Positions 1-8,405 are shown, counted from the first letter of the stretch. The stretch: DNA of 23,100 nt from DATFYM01 sp035315065 (GCA_035315065.1 DATFYM010000069.1:1-23100), one strand, 5' to 3'. The notes: generated by a model from the sequence alone, not told the origin. Translations and numbers: made by a program.

Positions 1-247
1 ACTGCCAATCCCTGATTTCGGCCGCGGCTCTCATCGCCGAAGCCGCAAAATCTCGGGACAGAGCCGCCGGAGCTGCTTGTGCGGAGACCGCGGGATCAGG
101 CTCGGCTGCCGCCCACACGTCAACCACTATCGTGTCTTCGCTCTTGTGGTTATTGCGATAGGGCAGGCTGCGTTCCGATTGCGCCGACGCCATCGTGGCC
201 ACCAACAACACCCAACTCAATACCAGCAACGACAATTTCCTTGGCAT
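1..247 (-). CDS. Exported protein of unknown function (5' part only)
   Basis: An open frame on the minus strand starts with ATG at 247 and runs off the left edge of the window, giving 82 residues. The start is supported by a strong GAGGAG ribosome site a few bases upstream (reverse complement of 248-258). The first 22 residues form a classical signal peptide: a basic start (MPRK), a hydrophobic core (LSLLVLSWVLLVATM) and an ASA-Q type cleavage site. The exported part begins SERSLPYRNNHKSEDT and becomes rich in Ala and Pro. No domain is recognisable in what is visible, so I assign no function. The protein is probably periplasmic or outer-membrane attached; there is no lipobox cysteine at the cleavage site. 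Confidence 0.72.
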   Translation of the reverse strand, partial: MPRKLSLLVLSWVLLVATMASAQSERSLPYRNNHKSEDTIVVDVWAAAEPDPAVSAQAAPAALSRDFAASAMRAAAEIRDWQ

Positions 248-390
248 CTGCTCCTCCTCGAAGCCCTGATCCTCTGCTGCCAAATCAGGATTCGATCGCT
301 TTTCAACGGGGCAATTCCCATTGATGTCGCTGCGTATAGAACAGCGCGGGGGCGGACCAAACATCGGGTCATAATATTGTCTACAGCAAC

Positions 391-1467
391 TCACAGTTGC
401 TGCTGATCTGCCGAGGGAAAGCGTAGATTCTGAGTCTCTCCCCGCTTTTGGACCAATTCGGGCACCCAAAGCGATAAATCCTGGGTCACAGGGAAGCCCC
501 GTTCCTGCCAAGCCCGAAGCCCCCCCGCGAGCGGTCGAACGCGGCGGAACCCCTGCCGTCGCATTGCCAGAGCCACGCGGGCGCTTGTGAACTCACGCGG
601 AGTATCGCAGTAAAGGACCACCTCGCGGTCGCGAGGGAGAGGGGCCGGCGCTTTTCTGTCGTAGGCTCTATACAGTTCAAGCCTACGAGGATCGATGCGA
701 ACCGCGCTGTCGTAGGCTCTATACTGTTCAAGCCTACGAGGATCGATGCGAACCGCGCCGGGGATGCCCTGACGGTGCCGCGCGCCCTGCAAATCGACAA
801 TGAAGACCTGTTCGCCAGCGTCCAGCTTCTGCTTGAGTTCTTCTGGTGTGATCCGTGCCAGTCGAAACTCGCGTATAAAGCGACACAACCGGACCAGCTT
901 GGGGGCGGCGTAGATAGAGAACCCAACGAACGCGAGAACTGCCATAAGCGTTCCCACTCTGGCAGCGTACGCAGCCGCCCGGTCCAGGTCGTGGCTGAGG
1001 ACATAGCCAAGTCCGGCATAGGCTCCTGAGTAGAGACCGGCGCCCACTGCGTCAGAGGCCAGGAAACGCAGCCGGCTGGTGCCGGATGCCCCGGCCAGGG
1101 GAGGCGCTACCGCGTCCAGTCCCGGGACGAACTTGGCCACCATGAGAAGCTGAGGTCCATGCCGGGCAAAGTTCTCTTGCGACCTGCGCTCGGCGGCGTC
1201 AGGATCTGGCGCAAGGCGATGAATGAAGTGCACAACCCTATCGCCCCACCGCCGACCCGCCTCGTACCACGCCCAGTCGGCTATTACACAGGCACTGACA
1301 GCCAGACCGAGAGCGGGGACTAAGCCCAGCTTCCGAGCAGCTACGAGTGCCCCGGCCGCAAGCAAAAACAGAGGTCCCGGTAGCGGCAAACCTATCTGGT
1401 GCGCGAATGTCACAACGAACAGGAAGGAGTATCCGTGCTTGACGAGAAACTGGACGATAGCATGCAT
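391..1467 (-). CDS. DedA-family membrane protein fused to a C-terminal rhodanese domain
   Basis: The protein has 358 residues from the chosen ATG at 1467, which has GGAG about 10 bases upstream. The frame stays open to 1596, but those extra residues are Arg/Pro-rich and unlike the family. Residues 1-200 are a DedA (SNARE-associated) domain with several membrane helices and the conserved stretch AKFVPGLDAVAPPLAG (111-126). Residues 205-328 form a rhodanese domain: VDLQGARHRQGIPGA, then VVLYCDTPREF with candidate active-site Cys287, and RPLAGGLRAWQERGFPV. DedA proteins are linked to lipid and undecaprenyl-phosphate transport; the role of the rhodanese tail is unknown. The rhodanese domain carries a 17-residue exact tandem repeat (238-254 and 255-271, one difference), which is not usual for the domain. 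Confidence 0.85.
   Translation of the reverse strand: MHAIVQFLVKHGYSFLFVVTFAHQIGLPLPGPLFLLAAGALVAARKLGLVPALGLAVSACVIADWAWYEAGRRWGDRVVHFIHRLAPDPDAAERRSQENFARHGPQLLMVAKFVPGLDAVAPPLAGASGTSRLRFLASDAVGAGLYSGAYAGLGYVLSHDLDRAAAYAARVGTLMAVLAFVGFSIYAAPKLVRLCRFIREFRLARITPEELKQKLDAGEQVFIVDLQGARHRQGIPGAVRIDPRRLEQYRAYDSAVRIDPRRLELYRAYDRKAPAPLPRDREVVLYCDTPREFTSARVALAMRRQGFRRVRPLAGGLRAWQERGFPVTQDLSLWVPELVQKRGETQNLRFPSADQQQL
657..758. repeat. 51-bp in-frame tandem duplication inside the DedA-rhodanese gene
   Basis: Two adjacent 51-bp units (657-707 and 708-758) differ at one base, giving a Gln/Leu difference in the protein. 51 is divisible by three, so the frame is kept and 17 residues are added. Each unit contains an inverted repeat CGTAGGCT / AGCCTACG that could form a hairpin, a plausible aid to slippage. 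Confidence 0.93.
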
Positions 1468-1609
1468 ATCAAAATCACTCCGTGGGCGGGGCGGCCTTCC
1501 CATGTCTAACCGGCGTCTAACCGGCGGAAGAACACGAAACGCCCAATGCGATCCGCCGTGGTTCACAGGGCGGAAAGGCTTCAGACTAACAATCAAAGCA
1601 TTCGCCGCC

Positions 1610-2056
1610 CTATGGCGAGCTGAACGCCTGCAGCTCGTCGCGTGCGGCTTCGCTGAAGTCCTTCACCGGATCGATCCCTGCCCCGCTCTTCATCATTTCA
1701 TGCACCTCGCGGAGCGTCCTGTTCGGTGCGAAGTAGGTGGCGATGGTTGCGTCCATGGTCTTCACCGCGCACTCGACAATTCGCGGGGAGGACAGGAGGC
1801 GCATCCTGCTAATCATGGCGTAGAGGGCGACGAGCTGCCGAAGATCCGGCTCGTTACTCAGGATGGCATCGCCATAGGCTTCCGATGCCACGACGATGAA
1901 ATCTTTGTAGAGGTCGTCTCGCCGCGACATTTCGCGGGCGAGCTGCGCGGCCCTCACCTGAGCATGTTGGCTCAGCCAAGTCGTGATGCCCGCGGTCAGT
2001 CCGCCGACCACCGATCCGCCAAGCGCCGCTAGTGCCGAGACGTACGCGACATCCAT
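1610..2056 (-). CDS. Small membrane-anchored hypothetical protein
   Basis: The protein has 148 residues from the ATG at 2056, which has AGG seven bases upstream. An upstream in-frame ATG at 2176 would add 40 residues rich in His, Ser and Gln with no visible domain. Residues 4-28 form one Gly/Ala-rich membrane helix (AYVSALAALGGSVVGGLTAGITTW). A basic, probably coiled stretch (HAQVRAAQLAREMSRRDDLYKDFI) and a helical cytoplasmic domain to the end follow. The pattern resembles a widespread uncharacterised bacterial family with an N-terminal anchor and conserved DLYKDFI..AS..Y; I know no function for it. It lies between the two-component block and the DedA gene on the same strand, with gaps of more than 140 bp, so an operon is not shown. 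Confidence 0.7.
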   Translation of the reverse strand: MDVAYVSALAALGGSVVGGLTAGITTWLSQHAQVRAAQLAREMSRRDDLYKDFIVVASEAYGDAILSNEPDLRQLVALYAMISRMRLLSSPRIVECAVKTMDATIATYFAPNRTLREVHEMMKSGAGIDPVKDFSEAARDELQAFSSP

Positions 2057-2321
2057 ATTGTGACCTGCATGATGAGAATGCGATTCCGCCGACATCTGCT
2101 GGGCGCTACTCTGACGATCTGACGTAGCATCGTTCCACCCCCGCCGAGGTGTGTGTGCAGGTGCTGTGCCAAACAAACATTTTGATAAGTGAGTGAGAAG
2201 TAAGGGTCACGTTGAGGTGCAACGATAGACAGCCGCGCCCAAAGGCGGGCAGTGCCAGAATATGGGCTGTTGAATGGGCCGTCAGAGCGCGAGGGGCAGC
2301 GGCCAGGCCGGCTGAGGTAGA

Positions 2322-3779
2322 TTAATTGACGGGGCCGGTGTAATCGGCTTTGCTGATGTTCAGTTTCTGCATCTTGTTCTGCAGCGTTGTTCGCTTCAGC
2401 CCGAGGCGCTCCGCGGCTCCGCTCTTGCCGGATATTTTCCCCGATGCGGCTTGCAAAGCCTCGACAATCGCCTGCCGCCCAACTTCTTCGAAGGTCGAGG
2501 CGGGAGCAGCCGCTCGAGGTAGCGATCGCTTGAGCTCAGGACTTGGGACTTTCAACTCCTCCCCGGGCGTGACGATGACGCAGCGCTCGATGAAGTTTTC
2601 CAGCTCGCGAACGTTGCCGGGCCAGGGGGCGCTCACCAGCGCCTCCATGGCCTGTTTGGGAATGGTCCGGATCTGTTTTTGCATGCGGCGGGCCAGGCGC
2701 GAAACAAAGTAGTGCACCAGGAGCGGAATATCTTCTCGCCTTTCGCGCAGGGGAGGGATCTCGATCGGAAAAACATTCAACCGATAGAAAAGGTCTTCCC
2801 GGAATTGATTGGCCCGGATCATGGCCTCCAGGTCCCGGTGCGTGGCGGCGATCAGCCGAACATCGACATGGATGGTCTTGGTACTTCCTAAGCGTTCAAA
2901 TTCGTGTTCCTGCAGGGCACGCAGAAGCTTAGGCTGCAAATCGAGGCTGATATCGCCGATCTCATCCAGAAAGAGGCTGCCGCCATCCGCCACCTCGAAC
3001 CGGCCCCGTTTCTGCATCAGGGCACCGGTGAAAGCGCCTTTTTCGTGGCCAAATAGTTCGCTTTCCACCAGCCCGGAGGGTATGGCCGCGCAATTCAACC
3101 GTACGAAAGTGCGCTCGCGACGCGGGCTGCGGTTATGAACCGCTCGCGCGAACAGTTCCTTGCCGGTCCCGGTTTCACCATGCAGCAAAACAGTTGAGCC
3201 GGTCGGCGCCACGATCGCGACCTGGTCCAGAACCTTGCGCAGCGCGGCACTTTTGCCGACAATATCCTCAAAGCCGCATTCCGAGCTGATCTCTGACTCC
3301 AAATAGAGTCGCTGATCTTGGAGGCGTTCATACGCCAGGGCATTTTCCGCCGCCATGGCCACTTGCTTGCCAGCCTGGCTCATCTCGCCGCGGGTTTCGT
3401 CTTTCAGATCAAAGGTGAGAGTTTGCCGGATGGCAGCCAGCAGGGCTTCGTCGTCGAAGGGCTTCGTCAAAAAGTCCACTGCACCTGCTTTGACCGCACT
3501 CACTGTCATTGGGATGTCGCCGTGGCCGGTGAGAAATATGACGGGAATCTGAGCACCCGATTTGATCAGCTCCTTTTGCACGTCAAGTCCGCTGAGCCCG
3601 GGGAGATTCACATCCAGCACCAAACAACTTGGTATGGTAGGCCGCGCGGCCGCCAGGAACTCCTCCCCTGAAGCAAAGGTCTTGGTCATCAGTCCGGCGG
3701 AGCGAATCAGGCGTGCCACTCCTTCGCGCGCGGACGCATCGTCATCGACTACGTAAACCAAAGCCCCGGTTTCACTCAT
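2322..3779 (-). CDS. Sigma-54-dependent response regulator (REC + AAA+ + Fis HTH)
   Basis: This 485-residue activator would remodel sigma-54 RNA polymerase when its receiver is phosphorylated. Residues 1-120 are a complete receiver: acidic pocket DDD12-14, phospho-acceptor Asp56, Thr84, Lys106. Residues 172-405 are the AAA+ domain: Walker A GETGTGKE (201-208), GAFTGA sigma-54 contact loop (248-253), Walker B SLFLDE (268-273), and arginine-finger segment around 333-347. Residues 435-475 hold a Fis-type helix-turn-helix. A textbook AAGGAGG site precedes the ATG. It begins 28 bp after the stand-alone receiver gene, so both are probably co-transcribed. The receiver is of FixJ type, nearly matching that of the LuxR-type regulator nearby, and the linker (135-165) resembles the last helix of a GAF domain in FhlA-like activators, suggesting a domain swap. 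Confidence 0.95.
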   Translation of the reverse strand: MSETGALVYVVDDDASAREGVARLIRSAGLMTKTFASGEEFLAAARPTIPSCLVLDVNLPGLSGLDVQKELIKSGAQIPVIFLTGHGDIPMTVSAVKAGAVDFLTKPFDDEALLAAIRQTLTFDLKDETRGEMSQAGKQVAMAAENALAYERLQDQRLYLESEISSECGFEDIVGKSAALRKVLDQVAIVAPTGSTVLLHGETGTGKELFARAVHNRSPRRERTFVRLNCAAIPSGLVESELFGHEKGAFTGALMQKRGRFEVADGGSLFLDEIGDISLDLQPKLLRALQEHEFERLGSTKTIHVDVRLIAATHRDLEAMIRANQFREDLFYRLNVFPIEIPPLRERREDIPLLVHYFVSRLARRMQKQIRTIPKQAMEALVSAPWPGNVRELENFIERCVIVTPGEELKVPSPELKRSLPRAAAPASTFEEVGRQAIVEALQAASGKISGKSGAAERLGLKRTTLQNKMQKLNISKADYTGPVN

Positions 3780-3807
3780 GGGAACCTCCTTGGTTTAGCT
3801 GTCTTGC

Positions 3808-4257
3808 TTATGCGCTCGATTTCAATTCCAAAGCCGCGTGGACGGCATCAAGCAATTCACCCTCGCCGAATGGCTTAAGCAAGTAAGCAACTGTCCAATC
3901 TGAGGAAGCTTCTGACCTTGCTCGGTCGTCATATCCATGCGCCGTAATGAAAACAACCGCTACTTTACAATTACTAGCCAGCAGTTGACGGTGGAGTTCG
4001 ATCCCGCTCATTCCCGGCATACGAATATCCGCAATGAGGCACGCAGTGTTGCGCTGCTGTCCCGATTTCAGGAATTCTTCCGCGGAGCCAAAGCAACCGG
4101 CCGAAAGCCCAACGGCTTCCATCAGATCTTGCAATGCGATTTGAACCGATTTGTCATCGTCGACGATTGCGACCAACCCAGATTTGCGCTCGGTGTTCAC
4201 GTTGAAAGCGTAGTGCCGAGCCCGGCCGAGAACAATCACGCCTTCGTTCGGCGCCAT
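3808..4257 (-). CDS. Stand-alone receiver-domain protein (FixJ-type REC, no output domain)
   Basis: The protein has 149 residues. A receiver fold fills residues 27-145: acidic pocket DDD33-35, phospho-acceptor Asp77 in LIADIRMPGMSG, Thr105 in ITAHG, and Lys128 in LKPFGEGELL. There is no DNA-binding or enzymatic output domain, so it could act as a phosphate sink, a relay intermediate or a partner-binding switch. It is followed after 28 bp by the sigma-54 activator and preceded by a 342-bp gap with a large palindrome. The start is uncertain: the ATG at 4257 has no clear ribosome site, and a GTG at codon 20, just before TERKSGLVAIVDDD, would give the length typical of a bare receiver. Confidence 0.88.
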   Translation of the reverse strand: MAPNEGVIVLGRARHYAFNVNTERKSGLVAIVDDDKSVQIALQDLMEAVGLSAGCFGSAEEFLKSGQQRNTACLIADIRMPGMSGIELHRQLLASNCKVAVVFITAHGYDDRARSEASSDWTVAYLLKPFGEGELLDAVHAALELKSSA

Positions 4258-4599
4258 AACACTTTGGTATTAGTTTCCTATTTGGTTTTGCGGGGTCGGC
4301 GGTGATTACAAAAATGCGGTTACAGGGTTTGTTGTAGCAGTGCTCAATGAGCGTTGAAATGCGTCGGCCCCGGACGACAGGCCCCCGCTTCAGCAATCGT
4401 GAAGCCCCGGAGGGGCGGTAGAGAGTAGCCCAGGGCGTGAGCCCTGGGGCCAGATACCCGTATAATCAAGAAATATACTCCCGGTCTGCACCCAGGGCTC
4501 ACGCCCTGGGCTACTCTCTACCGCCCCTCCGGGGCTCCATCTGAGGGGTCTGAATACGCCACCGTAATTACGAACGGCAGTACTTAGCTGAGCCAGCGA
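4258..4599. other. Intergenic gap in the two-component block, occupied by a large palindrome
   Basis: No gene is visible. The stretch separates the LuxR-type regulator from the stand-alone receiver on the same strand. Its centre (4403-4536) is a 46-bp-arm inverted repeat; the remainder shows no recognisable promoter or ORF with family resemblance. Confidence 0.6.
4403..4536. repeat. Perfect 46-bp inverted repeat with a 42-bp loop
   Basis: The arms 4403-4448 and 4491-4536 are exact reverse complements by eye. Each arm contains two nested GC-rich palindromes, AGCCCCGGAGGGGC and GCCCAGGGCGTGAGCCCTGGG-like. The sub-motifs resemble the REP units around the transposase at 18986-19438, so it is probably a REP pair. 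Transcribed, it would form a very stable hairpin between regulator genes and could stop transcription or protect the upstream mRNA end. Confidence 0.93.
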
Positions 4600-5226
4600 T
4601 CACTTGTGGGTGGCAAGCTTCAGTTTATCCGCCATTCTGACGAGCTCGGCCACCGACCCAGACTGCATCTTTTGCATCACGTGGCCGCGATGGATTTTCA
4701 CCGTGGTTTCGCTGGCCCCCAGCTCCGATGCAACCTGTTTGTTGAGCATCCCGGAAACAACCAGGCTCATGACTTCGCGCTCTCGTGCGGTCAGCGTCTC
4801 ATGGCGCTTTCGCAACTCTTCGACCTCACTTCGCTCTTCGCGGATCGTGCGGTCACGCTGTAACGCCTGCTGAATCGCGTCCAGCAACTCCTGCTCTCGG
4901 AAAGGCTTGGTAAGGAACTCCACCGCACCCGATTTCATGGCCTTCACGGTCATGGGAATATCTCCATGTCCGGTGATGAAGATGATCGGAATCGGGATGC
5001 CGGCCTCTGCTAGCTTGAGCTGAAACTCCAAGCCGCTCATGCCCGGAAGTCTGACATCCAGGACGAGGCAACTTGGGCCGTCCGCGCGACGGCTGCGGAG
5101 GAACTCTTGCGCCGTCGCGAAGGTCTGGGACCGCAAGCCCACCGATCCCAGCAAATCCTGGATCGACCGGCGCACGCCGGCATCATCATCAATAACGAAA
5201 ACGGTGGGACTCTCCGCTTGCTTCAT
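4600..5226 (-). CDS. FixJ/LuxR-family response regulator
   Basis: The protein has 208 residues from the ATG at 5226, which overlaps the kinase stop codon as ATGA; this coupling decides the start over a longer upstream frame. Residues 6-125 are a receiver: VIDDD (11-15), phospho-acceptor Asp57 in LVLDVRLPGMSG, Thr in FITGHGDIPMT, Lys107 in FLTKPF. Residues 143-205 are a LuxR-type helix-turn-helix: LTAREREVMSLVVSGMLNK followed by TTVKIHRGHVMQKM. Translational coupling to the histidine kinase makes it the expected direct phosphotransfer partner. Such proteins bind promoters as dimers after phosphorylation; the targets cannot be read from the sequence. Confidence 0.95.
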   Translation of the reverse strand: MKQAESPTVFVIDDDAGVRRSIQDLLGSVGLRSQTFATAQEFLRSRRADGPSCLVLDVRLPGMSGLEFQLKLAEAGIPIPIIFITGHGDIPMTVKAMKSGAVEFLTKPFREQELLDAIQQALQRDRTIREERSEVEELRKRHETLTAREREVMSLVVSGMLNKQVASELGASETTVKIHRGHVMQKMQSGSVAELVRMADKLKLATHK

Positions 5227-7493
5227 GCCTGCGCCTCGATTTCGGGGGGCAGAGTGAAATGAAACGTTGCGCCTCGTCCGGAATTGGCAGTAGCCCACAA
5301 TCGACCGCCATGCGACTCAATAATCGACCGGCAGATGGCCAACCCCATGCCCGAGCCCTGCGGCTTGGTCGTGAAGAAGGCATCAAACATCTGATCGGCT
5401 TTTTCGGCGGGGAGTCCGATGCCGGTGTCGCTGACCGAGAGCAGCAGTTGGCCGTCGGGGCCGAGCTCTGATTTGAGCGTCAGTTCCCCTCCGACCTCCT
5501 CCATCGCCTCGATGCCATTGAGCATCAGGTTCATGAACACCTGCTGCAGTTGCACCCGGTCCGCCAGTACCTTGGGAAGCTCCGCCAGCTCGGTCCGCAG
5601 CGAGACGGAGCGCCGCCCGGCTTCCGGGCGCAATAATTCCAGCATCTCGCGGGCCACCTCGTTCATGTCCAGCAACTCACGGCGAGGTGGTGCGCCTTTC
5701 TTATAGAAAGACCGCAAGCGCTGGATCACTTCGGCCGCACGGTTTCCTTCCTTTTCAATTCTCCCCACTGCCGCACGCGCCCTTTCCAAATCTGGCGGAT
5801 CGTGCGCAAGCCATCGCAAGCAGGCGTTAGCGCTGGTGATAGCTGCCGCAATCGGCTGGTTGACTTCATGCGCGATCGAGGCGGCCAGTTCTCCTATCAT
5901 GCTCACGCGGTTGAAGTGCGCGAGATCTGCCTCGAGCTGGCGCAGCCTCTCGCGCTCTTCTTCGGCGCGCTTTCGTTCCGTCATATCGATCAGGGTACCC
6001 ACCAGCTTAACGACGTCTCCCGCATCATTCAGGACAGGGTGCCGGATCACCTGAATATGTTTGACCGTTCCGCTGGGCAGCACGATCCTGAACTCGCTCG
6101 AGGTATCTACTTTCTCGCGGAGCGACTTCTCAAAGCTCTCGTTCACCCTGTCCCAATCCTCCGGGTGGATTTGTCGGGAAATTGCTTGCCTGGTCGGCCA
6201 ATCCTGTAGCTCACCAAGTTCAAGAATTCGGTTACACTCCTCCGAAGAGTAGGTATACTTGTTGCTGGCTAGATCGAAAGCCCAGCTGCCTGTGAGACTC
6301 AGCCGTTGCGCTTCCGCCAGATAACCTTCGCTGGCCTGCAGGGCTTCCTCGGCACGCTTGCGCTCGGTGATGTCGTTACTGGTCGCCAGGATGGCGACCG
6401 GCGCACCCTGCTCATCGCTCTGCAAAGCCAAGCGACTCGACACCACTACCTGGGTTCCGTCCTTCCTGGTATGCACAAGTTCGCCTTCCCAGCGAGCTGT
6501 ACGGATCACCTCCGCTATAATCTCGTCGCGCGGCACCGGGAACACTGTTCTCAGCAAGTCGTGAACAACTGTGCCCACCGACTGCTCGGCGGTCCAGCCG
6601 TACTGCTCCTCGGCGCCGCGATTCCAGTACTTGATCACCCCTTGCATATCCACCACAAAAATGGTGTCGTGCGTGAGATCGAGGAGATTGGCCTGTTCCC
6701 GCAAGGATTTCTCGGCCCGCTTGCGATCATCGATGTCATGACTGGTGCCATACCACTTGACGATCTTTCCCCGTTGGTCGTGGAGCGGTACGTTGCGGAT
6801 CAACAGCCATCGATATTGCCCGTCCGCCCGGCGTAACCGGGCTTCACTTTCCATCGCCTTCCCACACGCCACGGCCGCGCGCCACTCGTGCAGGAACCTG
6901 GCAAGGTCGTCGGGGTGAAATGCCGCCTCCCAGCCCCGACCCAACGCGTCCTCCAAAGGGACTCCGCTGAACTCAAGCCCACGCCGATTCATGAAATCGA
7001 CGGAGCCGTCCGGCAGAGCGCTCCAGACGTATCCCGGGATGGTGTCAATCACGTCCCGAAGCTTCTTCGACTCCCTCTGAAGTTGGTGGACACGGAACTG
7101 GTAGGCCGCCCACAGCAGGAGCAGAAAAACAACCGCGCAAACACTGCGAAACCACCATGTGCCCCACCAGGGAGGAAGGATCTGGATGCGAAGGCTTACC
7201 CCCTTTTCGTTCCAGACGCCGCGATTGTTGCTGCCCTGCACGCGAAATACATAGTCGCCGGGCGGGAGCGCCGTATAGGTGACATCGCGGCGACTGCGAG
7301 CGAAGCGCAGATCAGTTCCATCAACCATCGGCAGTCGAACCTGCGTGTCAGCTTGCCGGGCCTGGGCAAATACGGTGACACACCACCAGGCGAGAACCAT
7401 GCCGACAGGGAGGAGACGCAATTTCCTGAGGCAGGCTAAGATCCTTTTAGCCATGGCGTGATTCGGAGCACCGCTGCGTCCACGGCAAAACAT
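5223..7493 (-). CDS. PAS-domain sensor histidine kinase with a remnant Y_Y_Y sensor
   Basis: The protein has 756 residues. The ATG at 7493 has AAGGAG eight bases upstream. Order: signal peptide (about 15-45, ending VFAQA); a short piece of the Y_Y_Y domain (about 64-108, TYTALPPGDYVFRVQGSNNRGVWNEKG); a membrane helix (115-133); three PAS/PAC regions (about 146-259, 265-380, 390-510); a HisKA domain with phospho-acceptor His542 in SIAHEVNQP; and an HATPase domain with N-box NLMLNG (655-660), DTGIG (689-693) and GSGMGL (713-718). Full-length relatives carry several hundred residues of beta-propeller repeats between the signal peptide and Y_Y_Y; here they are absent. The kinase core looks intact, so signal input probably passes to the PAS domains. 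It precedes its regulator with a 4-bp overlap. Confidence 0.94.
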   Translation of the reverse strand: MFCRGRSGAPNHAMAKRILACLRKLRLLPVGMVLAWWCVTVFAQARQADTQVRLPMVDGTDLRFARSRRDVTYTALPPGDYVFRVQGSNNRGVWNEKGVSLRIQILPPWWGTWWFRSVCAVVFLLLLWAAYQFRVHQLQRESKKLRDVIDTIPGYVWSALPDGSVDFMNRRGLEFSGVPLEDALGRGWEAAFHPDDLARFLHEWRAAVACGKAMESEARLRRADGQYRWLLIRNVPLHDQRGKIVKWYGTSHDIDDRKRAEKSLREQANLLDLTHDTIFVVDMQGVIKYWNRGAEEQYGWTAEQSVGTVVHDLLRTVFPVPRDEIIAEVIRTARWEGELVHTRKDGTQVVVSSRLALQSDEQGAPVAILATSNDITERKRAEEALQASEGYLAEAQRLSLTGSWAFDLASNKYTYSSEECNRILELGELQDWPTRQAISRQIHPEDWDRVNESFEKSLREKVDTSSEFRIVLPSGTVKHIQVIRHPVLNDAGDVVKLVGTLIDMTERKRAEEERERLRQLEADLAHFNRVSMIGELAASIAHEVNQPIAAAITSANACLRWLAHDPPDLERARAAVGRIEKEGNRAAEVIQRLRSFYKKGAPPRRELLDMNEVAREMLELLRPEAGRRSVSLRTELAELPKVLADRVQLQQVFMNLMLNGIEAMEEVGGELTLKSELGPDGQLLLSVSDTGIGLPAEKADQMFDAFFTTKPQGSGMGLAICRSIIESHGGRLWATANSGRGATFHFTLPPEIEAQA

Positions 7494-7540
7494 GACAACT
7501 TCTCCTTCGCCGCTTTTGCACGGATTTTACCACAACGATT

Positions 7541-7793
7541 CTAAAAGCTCCCTCGAAGCATGCCCTCCAGGATGCGGGGATCGCCCGCCGTAAGCCTGCC
7601 CGAAGGTTGTGGTGTTCGTTGGGTTAAACGCGGTATTGACATTCAGGAGATTGGGATGGTTGGCGACATTAAATGCCTCCACGCGGAAATCCAGCTTCAG
7701 GCGATCAGCCACTAGAAACGTCTTGCCCACCGCGACATTGAAAGCTATTTCGCGCGGGCCACGGATGCTGCCGATGGCGGCATCAGCTCTGGC
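7541..7793 (-). pseudogene. C-terminal relic of a TonB-dependent receptor, frameshifted
   Basis: Minus-strand translation gives AIGSIRGPREIAFNVAV, then LKLDFRVEAFNVANHPN and TTTFGQAYGG, the typical last strands of large TonB-dependent (carboxypeptidase-regulatory-like) outer-membrane receptors of Acidobacteriota. After YGG the open frame becomes meaningless. Shifting by one base gives GDPRILEGMLRGSF and a stop at 7541, the expected barrel end with terminal Phe. The shift maps to a GGG run (CCC on the plus strand, 7584-7586) with one base too many. The rest of the receptor, normally about 1000 residues, is missing upstream, so it is a dead fragment. The family is recognised with good confidence, the exact left boundary less so. 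Confidence 0.78.
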
Positions 7794-7799
7794 CGCCCG

Positions 7800-8400
7800 G
7801 AGCCTGGGCGCCAACGGCATCCGGACAAGAATTCTTGAGGATGTCTCGCGTTTCTGCAACGGCAATTTCCACGACGACGCATCACTCATCGTGGTGACGG
7901 TGGATTAGGCATAGGGCCCCCAATCAGACATAGTCGAGGTGCCAGAGGTTAGCATGGTTCAGCGCCGCGACGGAGCGCGCGCCACCCTCGAGGGGCTCGC
8001 TATTTTAGATTATTCGCTCGGGGTCTTGACGAAACGGGTACATCTCGGACGGTCGTGCCGTCTGGGGCCACAAGGGCGTCCTCAAGACTGGATCCTGCCT
8101 ATTTACCGATGGGCCCGCTCCGGGCGGTTTACCGCACAAAGGGAAACGATTAGGCTGACCTCGTAATGACCTTCTTTTAAAAGTGACGCACCACGTCTGA
8201 TCACATCCGGTCTGGCCTAGCGGATTCGCCTTTACCTATGGTATACTGTCTTAGGCCGACGAGCCTGGGTCAGGAAAAAGTGGTACGGGATCCGTTTGGA
8301 ACGTGCAAGTGGAGTCAAGTTTCCAACCTGTCTCACCCTCAACCCGGTTTTCCGGCCGGGGAAGCGGAGGACTGGCGCAAGTTGACCCGAGAAGAGGCAG
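7800..8400. other. Gene-free stretch, nothing recognised
   Basis: Frames of up to about 95 codons exist on both strands but show no family resemblance, no good ribosome site and compositions biased to Arg, Pro and Ser. A TATGGTATACTGT box at 8237-8249 resembles a -10 element but lacks a convincing -35. I see no RNA gene here. Confidence 0.5.
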
Positions 8401-8405
8401 TGAGT

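Noticed and set aside
4154..4396. 80-codon minus-strand frame in the gap of the two-component block
   Set aside because: It overlaps the stand-alone receiver gene in another frame and the edge of the palindrome, with no start signal.
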